A stretch of DNA of 64,000 bases from positions 1 to 64,000 of the forward strand of contig NZ_LMJA01000008.1 of the NCBI RefSeq assembly GCF_001428895.1. The letters are read 5' to 3'. The position numbers were made by a program, and so were the translations under genes. The notes below the pieces were generated by a model. The model was not told where the DNA came from, ran no database searches, and worked only from the letters and a program-made list of their open reading frames with translations. The DNA comes from Mycobacterium sp. Root265. GTDB lineage: Bacteria > Actinomycetota > Actinomycetes > Mycobacteriales > Mycobacteriaceae. Of this stretch, positions 8,654 through 18,579 are shown in pieces (the stretch's first letter is position 1; every line of letters begins with the position of its first letter).

Positions 8654-10246
8654 ATGAGCACCCTGCAGGCCGGTCGGTACCCGGTCGCGTCGTCACCGGA
8701 AGCCGCCACCGGCTGGATCCTCACCCGCCTCACAGCACCCAGTCGGCTGTTCGGCGCGAACGGCCTACGCACCGGACCCGACGGCCGGCTCTACATCGCA
8801 CAGGTGACCGGCAGCCAGATCAGCGCGCTGAATGTGAACACCGGCGAGATCGAGACGATCAGCGCCAAGGGCGGCGACATCGTCGCCCCCGACGATCTCG
8901 CCTTCGGCGCTGACGGCAGCCTCTTCGCCACCGAGGTGATGGACGGCCGGGTCAGCGCGCGCGACGCGTCCGGAACCACCCGCGTGCTGCGCGACGACCT
9001 GCCCTCGGCCAACGGCATCACCGTCCATCAGGGCCGGCTGTTCGTCAACGAATGCCGAGAAGGTGGGCGCCTGTTCGAGATGGACCTCACCGGTGGCGAG
9101 CCACGGCTGATCCTGGCCGACCTGCCCTCCCCCAATGCCATGGAGGTCGGGCCGGACGGGCTGCTGTACTTCCCGGTGATGAACGCCAATCAGATCTGGC
9201 GGGTGAACCCGGACGGCGGTGAACCCGACGTGGTCGCCGGCGATCTCGGCGTACCGGATTCGGTCAAGTTCGACACCGACGGCACCATCGTCTCCACCCA
9301 GGTCGCCAGCGGACAGGTGCTGCGCATCGACCCGCGCACCGGCACCCAGACCGTGCTGGCCACCCTGACACCGGGCCTGGACAACTGCGCGTTCGTCGAC
9401 GGCCGGCTGTTCGTCTCCAACTTCACCGGCGCCATCACCGAGATCCTCGGTGGCGGGGACACCCGCGCGCTGCTGCCCGGCGGGCTCAACTGGCCGCTGG
9501 ACATCACCGTCGGGGCCGACGGTCTGCTCTACATCGCCGACGGCACCTACCTCTACACCGTGGGTTCCGACGGGGGGCTGCAGACCGTGGGCATGTTGTT
9601 CAGCCCCGGCTATCCGGGCTTCGTGCGCGGGCTCACCCCGGGTGCGACCGGCGAGTTCGTCGTCACCACGTCTGGCGGACAGGTTGCCCGCTACCGCCCC
9701 ACCGACAATGAAACCGACTATCTGACAGACGGTCTGGACCAGCTCTACGGTGTCACCCTGCTGCCCGACGGCACCCCGGTCGTCGTGGAGCAGGGCACCG
9801 GACGGGTGCTGGCCGTCACCGGCAACGGGGTCCAGGTGCTGGCCGCCGACCTGGACACCCCCGTCGGGGTCACCACCGACGCCGACGGCAACGTGCTGGT
9901 CTCGGTGAACTCCGCGGTGCTGCGGGTGACGTCGGCGGGCACCGACACCGTGGCCGACGGGCTGATCACCCCGCAGGGCATCCTGGTGCGCGACGGCCTG
10001 CTCTACATCGTGGACTCCGGCAGCAAGGCCGTCATCACGGTCGACCTGACCACCGGAGCCCGCCACACCATCGCCGCCGGACTCCCCATCGGAGCGCCGC
10101 CCGGCATCACGCCCAAGCCACTGCGCGGCATGCCGCCGTTCTCCGGTCCGCAGGGTCCGTTCGCCGGCATCGCCGCGGGACCCGATGGCACGCTGTACAT
10201 TTCGGCCGACGGCGAGGGCAGCGTGTACGCGCTGCGAAAGTTGTGA
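8654..10246 (+). CDS. SMP-30/gluconolactonase-like beta-propeller protein
   Basis: This 530-residue protein is built of repeated strands of the type GPDGRLYIA, GADGSLFATE and GPDGLLYFPV spaced about 40-45 residues apart. That is the pattern of SMP-30, NHL and strictosidine-synthase-like propellers. Its length allows ten or more blades, so two fused propellers are likely. No signal peptide is visible, so it is presumably cytoplasmic. SMP-30 relatives hydrolyse lactones, which would suit the product of the Baeyer-Villiger enzyme of the opposite arm. Metal ligands cannot be assigned by eye. A non-enzymatic binding role is also possible. Confidence 0.75.
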   Translation: MSTLQAGRYPVASSPEAATGWILTRLTAPSRLFGANGLRTGPDGRLYIAQVTGSQISALNVNTGEIETISAKGGDIVAPDDLAFGADGSLFATEVMDGRVSARDASGTTRVLRDDLPSANGITVHQGRLFVNECREGGRLFEMDLTGGEPRLILADLPSPNAMEVGPDGLLYFPVMNANQIWRVNPDGGEPDVVAGDLGVPDSVKFDTDGTIVSTQVASGQVLRIDPRTGTQTVLATLTPGLDNCAFVDGRLFVSNFTGAITEILGGGDTRALLPGGLNWPLDITVGADGLLYIADGTYLYTVGSDGGLQTVGMLFSPGYPGFVRGLTPGATGEFVVTTSGGQVARYRPTDNETDYLTDGLDQLYGVTLLPDGTPVVVEQGTGRVLAVTGNGVQVLAADLDTPVGVTTDADGNVLVSVNSAVLRVTSAGTDTVADGLITPQGILVRDGLLYIVDSGSKAVITVDLTTGARHTIAAGLPIGAPPGITPKPLRGMPPFSGPQGPFAGIAAGPDGTLYISADGEGSVYALRKL

Positions 10247-10255
10247 TGGCGAGCC

Positions 10256-10999
10256 ATGACCACTGAAACCACGGAGCACCGCTACCTGCAGGTGGCCCGC
10301 ACGCTGCGCAAGGAGATCGTCGACGGGATCTACCCCGTCGGCTCACAGCTGCCCACCGAGCACGAACTGTGCGATCGCTTCGCGGTCAGCCGCTACACCG
10401 TGCGTGAGGCGCTGCGCCGGCTGCGTGACGACAACCTGGTGTCGTCGCGGCCGCGGACCGGCACCCTGGTCGTCCCGCGTCCGTCGTCGAGTTCCTATGC
10501 CCAGGACGTGATGTCGATCAACGACCTGCTGGCGTTCGCGGCGGGGGCGCAGTTCGAGATCGACTCCAATGCGATGGTCACCATCGACGCCGAACTGGCC
10601 GGGCGCACCGGTCTGGCGCTCGGCGAGCAATGGCTGGCCGTGCGCGGCTACCGTCGGGACGCCGCGACCAACACCCCGATCTGCCGCACCGAGTACTACA
10701 TCAACCGGGCCTTCGCCGCGGTGGGCCGGATGCTGCAACGCCACTCCGGACCGATCTTCCCGCTGATCGAAGATCTCTACGGTGTCAGCATCACCGAGGT
10801 GCATCAGGAGATCACCGCGATCGCGCTCTCGGCCGATCTCGCCGAGCTGCTCCAGATCGATGCGGGCGCACCCGCGCTGCAGATGCAGCGCAGCTACCGG
10901 ACCTCCGACGGCGAGATCGCGCAGGTCACCGTGAACACCCACCCGGCAGCCCGCTACCGCCACTCGATGACCATGCGCCGCGTCAAGGGCCAGCCGTGA
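10256..10999 (+). CDS. GntR-family transcriptional regulator (HutC type)
   Basis: This 247-residue regulator has an N-terminal winged helix (residues 8-75; LRKEIVDGIYPVGSQLPTEH, then FAVSRYTVREALRRL) and a C-terminal UTRA ligand-binding domain (about 85-240). HutC-type regulators are usually repressors released by a pathway intermediate. It sits in the plus arm just after the propeller gene, and its TGA overlaps the GTG of the next ligase gene (GTGA). It probably controls both arms through the divergent promoter. The effector may be a substrate or an acyl-CoA of the island. Confidence 0.9.
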   Translation: MTTETTEHRYLQVARTLRKEIVDGIYPVGSQLPTEHELCDRFAVSRYTVREALRRLRDDNLVSSRPRTGTLVVPRPSSSSYAQDVMSINDLLAFAAGAQFEIDSNAMVTIDAELAGRTGLALGEQWLAVRGYRRDAATNTPICRTEYYINRAFAAVGRMLQRHSGPIFPLIEDLYGVSITEVHQEITAIALSADLAELLQIDAGAPALQMQRSYRTSDGEIAQVTVNTHPAARYRHSMTMRRVKGQP

Positions 11000-12495
11000 C
11001 CACACTCGCCGACGCACTTCGCGTTGCGGCGCAGGACACTCCGGACCGGGTCCTCATCGTCGACGGAGACGACGACCTGACCACCGCCGCGTTGTACCGG
11101 CAGGCCGGGTCCCTTGCCACGTCGATGTCGCAGCGGATGCCCACCGGTAGCGTGGTCTCCTTCATGCTGCCCAACTGGCACGAGGCCGCGATCGTCTACC
11201 TGGCCGCAACCATGTCCGGCATGGTGATCAACCCGATCCTGCCGTCGCTGCGCGACAGTGAACTGCAGTTCATCCTCGCCGACGCCGATGTCCGGATGAT
11301 CGTCATCCCGGCGCGGTTCCGCGGATTCGACTACGGCGCAATGTTGTCGCGGGTGACCGCCACCATGTCCTCGCCTCCGGAGGTCGTCGTGGTCCGCGGG
11401 GTCCATCCGGGGCAGACACCGCTGTCCGAACTTCTCGAAGCGCCGGCCGCCGACCCGCTGGACGTGGACTCCGGCGCGGTACGGATGATCATGTACACCT
11501 CGGGCACCACCGGGCGGCCCAAAGGTGTGCTGCACAGCCATGACTCGATCCACGCGCTGATCCGCCAGCTCGGCGAGCACTGGCGCATCGATGCGGGTGA
11601 CACCTTCCTGGTGCCCTCCCCCATCGCTCATATCGGTGGCTCCATCTACGCGTTCGAATGTCCGCTGCTGCTCGGCTCGGTGGCCGTGCTGATGGAGCAG
11701 TGGGACCCCGACGAGGCCGTCGCGCTGATGCAGGCACGCCGCTGCACCCACATGGCCGGCGCCACACCGTTTCTGGACGGACTACTCGGCGCCGCCGAAC
11801 GCGCCGGCAGCCGGCTCCCCGACCTCAAGGTGTTCATCTGCGGTGGCGCCTCGGTGCCGCCCTCGCTGATCCGCCGGGCGACCGGCTATTTCGACAAGGC
11901 CATCGTCACCCGCGTGTACGGGTCCACCGAGGTCCCGGTGTCCACCGTCGGCTCCCCGGAGGACGCGGACCGCGCGGCGGACACCGACGGCCATGCCGGC
12001 ATCGCTGACATCACGATCGTGGACGGCGAGATCCGGGTCCGGGGTCCACAGATGCTCACCGGCTACCTGCACGACGAGGATGCCGCGGAAGCCTTCGACG
12101 GCAACGGGTATTTTCGCACCGGTGATCTCGGCCGCCTCACCGAGGACGGCCACCTGGTGGTGACCGGGCGCGCCAAGGACATCATCATCCGCAACGGCGA
12201 GAACATCTCCCCGAAGGAAGTCGAGGACGTCCTGATCGGCCATCCCGGTATCGCCGAGGTCGCCGTCGTCGGGATCCCCGACGCCCGTACCGGTGAGCGG
12301 GCCTGCGCGGTCATCGTTTCCCGCGGCACGGACACACCCGATGTGGACGATCTGCGGGAACTGCTGAATGCGCACGGCCTGGCCAGGTTCAAGACCCCCG
12401 AGCAGGTGGTCATCTGGGAGGCACTGCCCAAGAACGATGCCGGGAAAGTCCTCAAACACCAGATCCGAGCGACGCTGACGAAGGGGCTCAACTGA
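10996..12495 (+). CDS. Acyl-CoA synthetase (AMP-forming, FadD-like)
   Basis: This is a 499-residue adenylate-forming enzyme. The P-loop MYTSGTTGRPKG is at 167-178, followed by a gate region YGSTEVP. The hinge block is GRAKDIIIRNGENISPKEVE, and the catalytic lysine K484 lies in GKVLK. It activates a carboxylic acid with ATP and CoA. The GTG start at 10996 overlaps the GntR stop as GTGA; translation from 10630 would run inside the GntR gene in another frame. It likely activates the acid released by ring cleavage. Medium- or branched-chain acids are as likely as aromatic acids. Confidence 0.9.
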   Translation: MTTLADALRVAAQDTPDRVLIVDGDDDLTTAALYRQAGSLATSMSQRMPTGSVVSFMLPNWHEAAIVYLAATMSGMVINPILPSLRDSELQFILADADVRMIVIPARFRGFDYGAMLSRVTATMSSPPEVVVVRGVHPGQTPLSELLEAPAADPLDVDSGAVRMIMYTSGTTGRPKGVLHSHDSIHALIRQLGEHWRIDAGDTFLVPSPIAHIGGSIYAFECPLLLGSVAVLMEQWDPDEAVALMQARRCTHMAGATPFLDGLLGAAERAGSRLPDLKVFICGGASVPPSLIRRATGYFDKAIVTRVYGSTEVPVSTVGSPEDADRAADTDGHAGIADITIVDGEIRVRGPQMLTGYLHDEDAAEAFDGNGYFRTGDLGRLTEDGHLVVTGRAKDIIIRNGENISPKEVEDVLIGHPGIAEVAVVGIPDARTGERACAVIVSRGTDTPDVDDLRELLNAHGLARFKTPEQVVIWEALPKNDAGKVLKHQIRATLTKGLN

Positions 12496-12496
12496 C

Positions 12497-13270
12497 ATGC
12501 AGGTTGCGATCGTGACGGGCGCCAGCAGCGGGATCGGCTTCGGTTGCGCCGTCAAACTCGCCGAGGCCGGGATGGCGGTGCTCGGCGCCGGGCGTGACCG
12601 GGATCGGTTGGCCGAACTGGAAACTGCGGTCGGCGATCCGGACCGGATCGCGACGCTGGCCGTGGACCTGACCGCCGACGAGGCGCCGGCGCAGATCGTC
12701 GAGGCCGCGGTGTCACGTTGGGGCCACATCGATTTCCTGGTCAACAATGCCGGTGTCGGCAGTCCCAAACCGCTGCACGAAACCGACGACGACTCGCTGG
12801 ACTACTTTCTGGGCCTGATGCTGCGTGCACCGTTCCGGCTGGCCCGCGACGTGCTGCCGCACATGGGGCCCGGCTCGGCAATCATCAACGTGACCTCGAC
12901 CTTCGCCGTCGTCGGCGGCATGCGCGGCGGCGCCTATTCCGCGGCCAAGGGCGGTCTCACCGCGCTGACCGGTCACATCGCCTGCCAGTACGGCGCGGAG
13001 GGCATCCGCTGCAACGCGGTGGCGCCCGGCGTCACGCTGACACCGATGGTCGCGACCCGCCTGGAGGATGAACGCTTCCGCAAGATCAACACCGAGATGA
13101 CACCACACACCCGCCTCGGCACGGTCGACGATATCGCCAGCACCGTGGCATTCCTGTGTTCTCCCGGAGGCGCTTTCATCAACGGACAGACCATCGTGGT
13201 CGACGGTGGCTGGAGCTCGACCAAGTATCTGTCGGACTTCGCGCTGACCTCGGAATGGGTCGCCAGGTGA
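12497..13270 (+). CDS. SDR-family oxidoreductase
   Basis: This 257-residue classical SDR has TGASSGIG at residues 8-15, NNAGVG near 87, YSAAKGG near 150 and the C-terminal NGQTIVVDGG. It resembles FabG-type or 3-hydroxyacyl-CoA-type dehydrogenases. It starts one base after the stop of the ligase gene, and its TGA overlaps the GTG of the next ligase gene, so the three genes are co-translated. It could oxidise a hydroxyacyl-CoA made by the first ligase. Confidence 0.88.
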   Translation: MQVAIVTGASSGIGFGCAVKLAEAGMAVLGAGRDRDRLAELETAVGDPDRIATLAVDLTADEAPAQIVEAAVSRWGHIDFLVNNAGVGSPKPLHETDDDSLDYFLGLMLRAPFRLARDVLPHMGPGSAIINVTSTFAVVGGMRGGAYSAAKGGLTALTGHIACQYGAEGIRCNAVAPGVTLTPMVATRLEDERFRKINTEMTPHTRLGTVDDIASTVAFLCSPGGAFINGQTIVVDGGWSSTKYLSDFALTSEWVAR

Positions 13271-14748
13271 ATCTGTTCTCGGTACTCGACCAGGCCGCAA
13301 CGCGTTTCGGGGACCGTGGCGCGGTGTACCGCGGCACCGAAGAGTTGCACACCTTCGCCGAGCTCCGGGACCGCGCACTGCGGCTGGCCACCTCGGTGAC
13401 CGCCGATCGCGACACCGGGGCCAGGATCGCGATCGCCAGCGAGAACCGGCCCGAGATCATCGAGTTGATGTTCGCCGTCTGGGCCGCCGGGTGTGCCGTC
13501 GTTCCGATCAATTTCAAACTGCACCCGCTCGAGATGGCGCAGATCCTCGATGACTCCGGCGCCGCAGTGGTGTTCGCGTCACCGAAGATCGCCGCCGGTC
13601 TCACCGCAGTCACCGACGTGCCGGTCGAGGACATCGACTCCCCCGCCTACGCGGGGCGCCTGGAGTCGGAGCCGGCCGTCCCGGTGAACACCGATTCCGC
13701 TGCCCTGGCGTGGTTGTTCTACACCAGCGGCACCACCGGCAAGTCCAAGGGCGCGATGCTCTCGCACCGCAATCTGATGGCGATGACGGTGTCGCATCTG
13801 GCCGACTTCGACTCCCCGGACGAGAATTCCAGCCTGGTGCACGGTGCGCCCATGTCCCACGGCTCGGGCCTCTATATCGCGCCCTACATCCTGCGCGGGG
13901 CACGGCAGGTGATTCCCGCATCGGCCGGCTTCGAACCCGATGAGTTCCTCGACCTGTGCGACCACCACCCGCGCACCAGTTGTTTCCTGGCGCCCACCAT
14001 GGTGCAGCGGCTGGTCGCCACCGGCCGCCCGCGACCCGGGAACCTCACCACCGTGGTCTACGGCGGCGGCCCGATGTACGTGGACAGCCTCAAGAAGGCG
14101 ATGGCGGCGTTCGGCCCGATCTTCGTGCAGCTCTACGGTCAGGGTGAGGCCCCGATGACCATCACCGGTTTGCGTCGTGGTGACCACCTGGATGCTGACG
14201 ACGCGGTGCTCGGGTCGGTCGGCTATTCGCGCTCCGGTGTCGAGGTCGCGGTGCTCGATCCCGATGGCAACCCGTCGGCTGTCGGCGAAATCGGTGAGAT
14301 CGCCTGCCGTGGTGACGTCGTGATGTCGGGTTACTGGAACAACGCCGCGGCGACGTCGGCCACCCTGGTCGCGGGCTGGTTGCACACCGGGGACATGGGA
14401 TCGTTCGACGCGCGCGGATACCTGACCCTGCGCGACCGCAGCAAGGACGTGGTCATCAGCGGCGGCAGCAACATCTACCCGCGCGAGGTGGAGGAGGTGC
14501 TCATCGAGCACCCCGGCGTCACCGAGGCCTGCGTCGTGGGCGCGCCCGACGAGGACTGGGGCGAGGTGGTGGTGGCGTTCATCGTGGGTACGGCCGCCCA
14601 GGACGATCTCGACGCCCATCTGCTGGAACGGATCGCCCGATTCAAGCGGCCCAAGCGCTACGTCTACGTGGACGAACTGCCGAAGAACAGTTACGGCAAG
14701 GTACTCAAGCGGGAGCTGCGGGAACTGGTGGCGGAGCGACGGGGATAG
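13267..14748 (+). CDS. Second acyl-CoA synthetase (AMP-forming)
   Basis: This 493-residue adenylate-forming ligase has FYTSGTTGKSKG at 151-162, YGQGEAPM as the adenine block, RSKDVVISGGSNIYPREVE as the hinge and K478 in GKVLK. The GTG start at 13267 overlaps the SDR stop (GTGA); an in-frame ATG at 13255 is the alternative. It is only distantly similar to the first ligase, which suggests that two different acids are activated, for example before and after ring cleavage, or two halves of a cleaved molecule. Confidence 0.88.
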   Translation: MNLFSVLDQAATRFGDRGAVYRGTEELHTFAELRDRALRLATSVTADRDTGARIAIASENRPEIIELMFAVWAAGCAVVPINFKLHPLEMAQILDDSGAAVVFASPKIAAGLTAVTDVPVEDIDSPAYAGRLESEPAVPVNTDSAALAWLFYTSGTTGKSKGAMLSHRNLMAMTVSHLADFDSPDENSSLVHGAPMSHGSGLYIAPYILRGARQVIPASAGFEPDEFLDLCDHHPRTSCFLAPTMVQRLVATGRPRPGNLTTVVYGGGPMYVDSLKKAMAAFGPIFVQLYGQGEAPMTITGLRRGDHLDADDAVLGSVGYSRSGVEVAVLDPDGNPSAVGEIGEIACRGDVVMSGYWNNAAATSATLVAGWLHTGDMGSFDARGYLTLRDRSKDVVISGGSNIYPREVEEVLIEHPGVTEACVVGAPDEDWGEVVVAFIVGTAAQDDLDAHLLERIARFKRPKRYVYVDELPKNSYGKVLKRELRELVAERRG

Positions 14749-14766
14749 ATGCGGTAGACACGTTCC

Positions 14767-15564
14767 ATGCAGATCGAAGGCAAGGTCGTTGTCATCACCG
14801 GGGCGGGTTCGGGAATCGGCCGCGCCCTGGCGCAACAGTTCGCCGATGCCGGAGCCTCGGTGGTGGTCGGTGATATCGACTCCGAAGCCGCCACAGCGAC
14901 CGCCGCCGGGATCGGTGAGCGCGCGGTTGGTGTCGGCGCGGATGCCGCCTCGGTCGCCGGTATCGCCACGCTGCTCGACGCCGCACGGGACGCGTTCGGC
15001 CCGGTCGACGTCTACGTCGCCAATGCCGGTGTGATCGGCGCCTCCGGGTTGGGTTCCGACGACGACTGGGACCGGGTGCTGGCGGTGAACCTGCGCGCGC
15101 ACATCCGGGCCGCCGATGCGCTGCTGCCGGACTGGATCGCCCGCGGCAGTGGCCATTTCGTCGGCGTCGCGTCGGCCGCCGGGCTGCTCACCCAGGTCGG
15201 CGCGGCCGGTTACGCGGTGTCCAAGCACGCCGCGGTCGGGTTCGCCGAGTGGTTGTCGATCACCTACGGCGACAACGGGATCGGCGTGACGTGCGTGTGC
15301 CCGATGGGGGTGGCCACGCCCCTGCTGGACGCGATCACCGACTCCGAGGATGCCACTGCCCGGGTGGCCGCCGCGTCCATCACCACCGCCGGTGAGGTGT
15401 TGAGCGCCGAGGACGTGGCAGCGGCGACGCTGGACGGGGTACGTGACGGCCGCTTCCTGGTGCTGCCGCATGCGTCGGTACTGGACATGTACCGGGGCAA
15501 GGGCGCCGACTACGACCGCTGGATCTCCGGGATGCGCCGGTATCAGCGGGCGTTGGGTGGCTGA
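14767..15564 (+). CDS. SDR-family oxidoreductase, last gene of the plus arm
   Basis: This 265-residue SDR has TGAGSGIG at 11-18, ANAGV near 83 and YAVSKHA near 152. The C-terminal half (MGVATPLLDAI, then TVLDGVRDGRFLVLPH-like text) matches actinobacterial SDRs often found beside steroid or terpenoid catabolic genes. It lies 18 bases after the second ligase and ends the co-directional run. The next gene is convergent. Substrate unknown. Confidence 0.87.
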   Translation: MQIEGKVVVITGAGSGIGRALAQQFADAGASVVVGDIDSEAATATAAGIGERAVGVGADAASVAGIATLLDAARDAFGPVDVYVANAGVIGASGLGSDDDWDRVLAVNLRAHIRAADALLPDWIARGSGHFVGVASAAGLLTQVGAAGYAVSKHAAVGFAEWLSITYGDNGIGVTCVCPMGVATPLLDAITDSEDATARVAAASITTAGEVLSAEDVAAATLDGVRDGRFLVLPHASVLDMYRGKGADYDRWISGMRRYQRALGG

Positions 15565-15607
15565 GCACGCATACCCTGCGCCGCAAGACGTGTGACAGTT
15601 GGCTGGC

Positions 15608-16606
<999 letters not shown>

Positions 16607-17491
16607 TCAGGCTTCCGGGATCTTCATGCCGAACTTCTCCAGAGTGATGTCCTCGGGCTCCGGGCCCCCGCGAACCCCGGTGTCCAGGGCGTCGATCGCC
16701 GCGAGCTGATCTTCACTGAGCTCGAAGTCGAAGACGTCGAAGTTCTCCGCAATGCGCGATGGCGTCACCGATTTCGGGATCACCTGGCGCCCTTGCTGAA
16801 TGTGCCAACGCAGCATCACCTGAGCCGGCGTCTTGTCGTGTGCGGCCGCGATCCCGCCGATCACCGGATTTTCCAGCGTTGAGGTGTGCGGACCTTCGCG
16901 GTAGAACGTGACGCCGCCGATGGGCGCCCAGGCCTGGCTGAGGATGCCGCGCTCGGCGTCGGCCGCCAGCACATCGGACTGTTTGAAGTAGGGGTGCACT
17001 TCGATCTGGTTCACGGTCGGCACGATCTCGGTTTCGGCGGTGAGCCGGTCGATGTGCGCGCGCATAAAATTGGAGACGCCGATGGCCCGTACCTTGCCGT
17101 CGGCGTAGAGCTGCTCCAGCGCCTTGTACGCACCAACCGTCAGCTCGAATTCGCCGGGCAGAGCCTGATGCAGGATGAGCAGGTCGAGCCGTTCGACGCC
17201 GAGCTTTCCGACCGATTTGTCGAACGCGTGCAAGGTCTCGTCGTAACCGAAGTCGGTGATCCAGATCTTGGTCTCGATGAACACGTCGTCGCGCGCGAGT
17301 CCAGACTGCTGGATGGCCTTGCCGACCTCACGCTCATTGCCGTAGGCAGCCGCGGTGTCGACATGGCGGTAGCCGACCTGCAGCGCGGTCTCGACGGCGT
17401 TGACCGTCTCATCCGGGGGCGTCTGAAAAACCCCGTAGCCGAGGACCGGCATGGTCACACCATTGTTCAGACTGAATTTCGGAATGGTCAT
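16607..17491 (-). CDS. Aldo/keto reductase (2,5-diketo-gluconate reductase-like)
   Basis: This 294-residue AKR has D45, Y50 (VDTAAAYGNE), K75 (IETKIW) and H108 (LILHQALPG). It resembles AKR5-type enzymes that reduce diketo-gluconate, methylglyoxal and other carbonyls. The start at 17491 (MTIPKFSLNNG) matches the normal N terminus; an in-frame start at 17581 would extend across the operator and into the divergent regulator's promoter. It is divergent from the XRE regulator, and the operator-like palindrome at 17543 lies between them. Confidence 0.9.
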   Translation of the reverse strand: MTIPKFSLNNGVTMPVLGYGVFQTPPDETVNAVETALQVGYRHVDTAAAYGNEREVGKAIQQSGLARDDVFIETKIWITDFGYDETLHAFDKSVGKLGVERLDLLILHQALPGEFELTVGAYKALEQLYADGKVRAIGVSNFMRAHIDRLTAETEIVPTVNQIEVHPYFKQSDVLAADAERGILSQAWAPIGGVTFYREGPHTSTLENPVIGGIAAAHDKTPAQVMLRWHIQQGRQVIPKSVTPSRIAENFDVFDFELSEDQLAAIDALDTGVRGGPEPEDITLEKFGMKIPEA

Positions 17492-17542
17492 GTCCTCGAC
17501 GGTAGGCCCGAACGCAGTGATGCGGGAGGGCCTGCTGAACCA

Positions 17543-17557
17543 GGCACCGCCAGTACC
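17543..17557. promoter_or_regulatory. Candidate XRE-regulator operator (copy 1)
   Basis: The 15-base GGCACCGCCAGTACC matches the palindrome GGTACTGCCAGTACC at 13 positions. It lies between the divergent AKR (17491) and XRE regulator (17593) genes. Related copies precede the DUF2255 operon at 18480 and 18505. Confidence 0.5.
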
Positions 17558-17592
17558 TCTCAACGCGTCTCTGCCGGGCATACCGTGGAGGC

Positions 17593-18477
17593 ATGGACGT
17601 GCGCATCGAGATCCGCGAATTCCTCAGTTCGCGTCGCGCGCGCCTGACCCCGGAGCAGGCCGGGCTACCCGCCTATGGCGGCAACCGGCGCGTCAAGGGT
17701 CTGCGCCGTGAGGAGGTGGCCATGCTCGCCGGCGTGTCTGTGGACTACTACGTGCGCATGGAACGAGGCAGCCTCGGAGGCGCCTCGGAGGCTGTCCTTG
17801 ACGCTCTCGCCTCAGCACTGCAACTCGATGACGCCGAGAGGGAACACCTTTTCGCTCTTGCGCGGGAATCCGGGGCATCCAGCCATCGGCGTCAACGAAA
17901 GGCGCCTGGGACCGTGCGACCGGCGCTACTGCAGATCCTGGACGCCTTCACCGACGCGCCTGCCTGGATCCGCAACGGTCGCCACGACGTGCTCGCCATG
18001 AACCAACTCGCCCGCGCCCTGTATTCACCTGTCCTGGCAGATCCCCGACGACCGGCGAACACGACCCGCTTCGTCTACCTGCATCCCGAAGAGGCCGAGC
18101 GGTTCTTCGTCGATTACGACCAGGTCACCCGGGATGCCGCCGCGATGCTGCGGATGGAGGCGGGCAACAACCCGCACGACGAGAAGCTGATCGCACTGGT
18201 GGGTGAGTTGTCCACGCGCAGCGAGCTGTTCCGGCAGCGGTGGGCGTCGCAGGATGTGCGCTACCACCGTTCGGGCCGCAAGCGGCTCAACCATCCCGTG
18301 GTCGGTCAGCTCGATCTCGATTTCGAGGCGATGCTACTGCCGTCGGAACCCGGGCTGCAGCTCAATGTCTATACCGCCGCAGCCGGAACCCCGACCGCCG
18401 ACGGTCTCAAACTGCTCGCTTCCTGGGCCGCCAGCCAGGAGAATCTGCTGTCCGAGCAGGCCCCGGCCAAGGGCTGA
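17593..18477 (+). CDS. XRE-family regulator with MmyB-type ligand-binding domain
   Basis: This 294-residue protein has an N-terminal helix-turn-helix (about 8-80) containing KGLRREEVAMLAGVSVDYYV, typical of the actinobacterial HTH_31/MmyB group. The C-terminal PAS-like MmyB domain (about 105-280) is recognised by YLHPEEAERFFVDYD and the late HPVVGQLDLDFEAM. These regulators bind small hydrophobic ligands and often control a neighbouring reductase. It stands between two AKR genes transcribed away from it and the DUF2255-cupin-AKR operon downstream. Matching palindromes lie on both sides. Confidence 0.9.
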   Translation: MDVRIEIREFLSSRRARLTPEQAGLPAYGGNRRVKGLRREEVAMLAGVSVDYYVRMERGSLGGASEAVLDALASALQLDDAEREHLFALARESGASSHRRQRKAPGTVRPALLQILDAFTDAPAWIRNGRHDVLAMNQLARALYSPVLADPRRPANTTRFVYLHPEEAERFFVDYDQVTRDAAAMLRMEAGNNPHDEKLIALVGELSTRSELFRQRWASQDVRYHRSGRKRLNHPVVGQLDLDFEAMLLPSEPGLQLNVYTAAAGTPTADGLKLLASWAASQENLLSEQAPAKG

Positions 18478-18479
18478 GG

Positions 18480-18494
18480 GGTACTGCCAGTACT
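18480..18494. promoter_or_regulatory. Candidate XRE-regulator operator (copy 2)
   Basis: GGTACTGCCAGTACT is a near-perfect 15-base palindrome (14 of 15 to GGTACTGCCAGTACC). It begins three bases after the regulator's stop codon and lies 86 bases before the DUF2255 gene, at a position suited to control of that operon. Confidence 0.55.
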
Positions 18495-18504
18495 TGTAAC
18501 GACA

Positions 18505-18520
18505 GGTACTGCCAGGTATC
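18505..18520. promoter_or_regulatory. Candidate XRE-regulator operator (copy 3, degenerate)
   Basis: GGTACTGCCAGGTATC keeps the left half of copy 2 intact, and its right half is shifted by one base. Its start lies 25 bases after the start of copy 2, between two and three helical turns, as for paired operator sites. Confidence 0.45.
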
Positions 18521-18579
18521 GGGAAACAGGCGTTGGCTGGAGTCATGAGAGCACGCACTCAGCACCGGAAGATCGCCAG

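Noticed and set aside
8765-10279. 504-codon minus-strand open frame opposite the propeller gene
   Set aside because: It mirrors the repeated propeller blades and has no independent start signal or domain.
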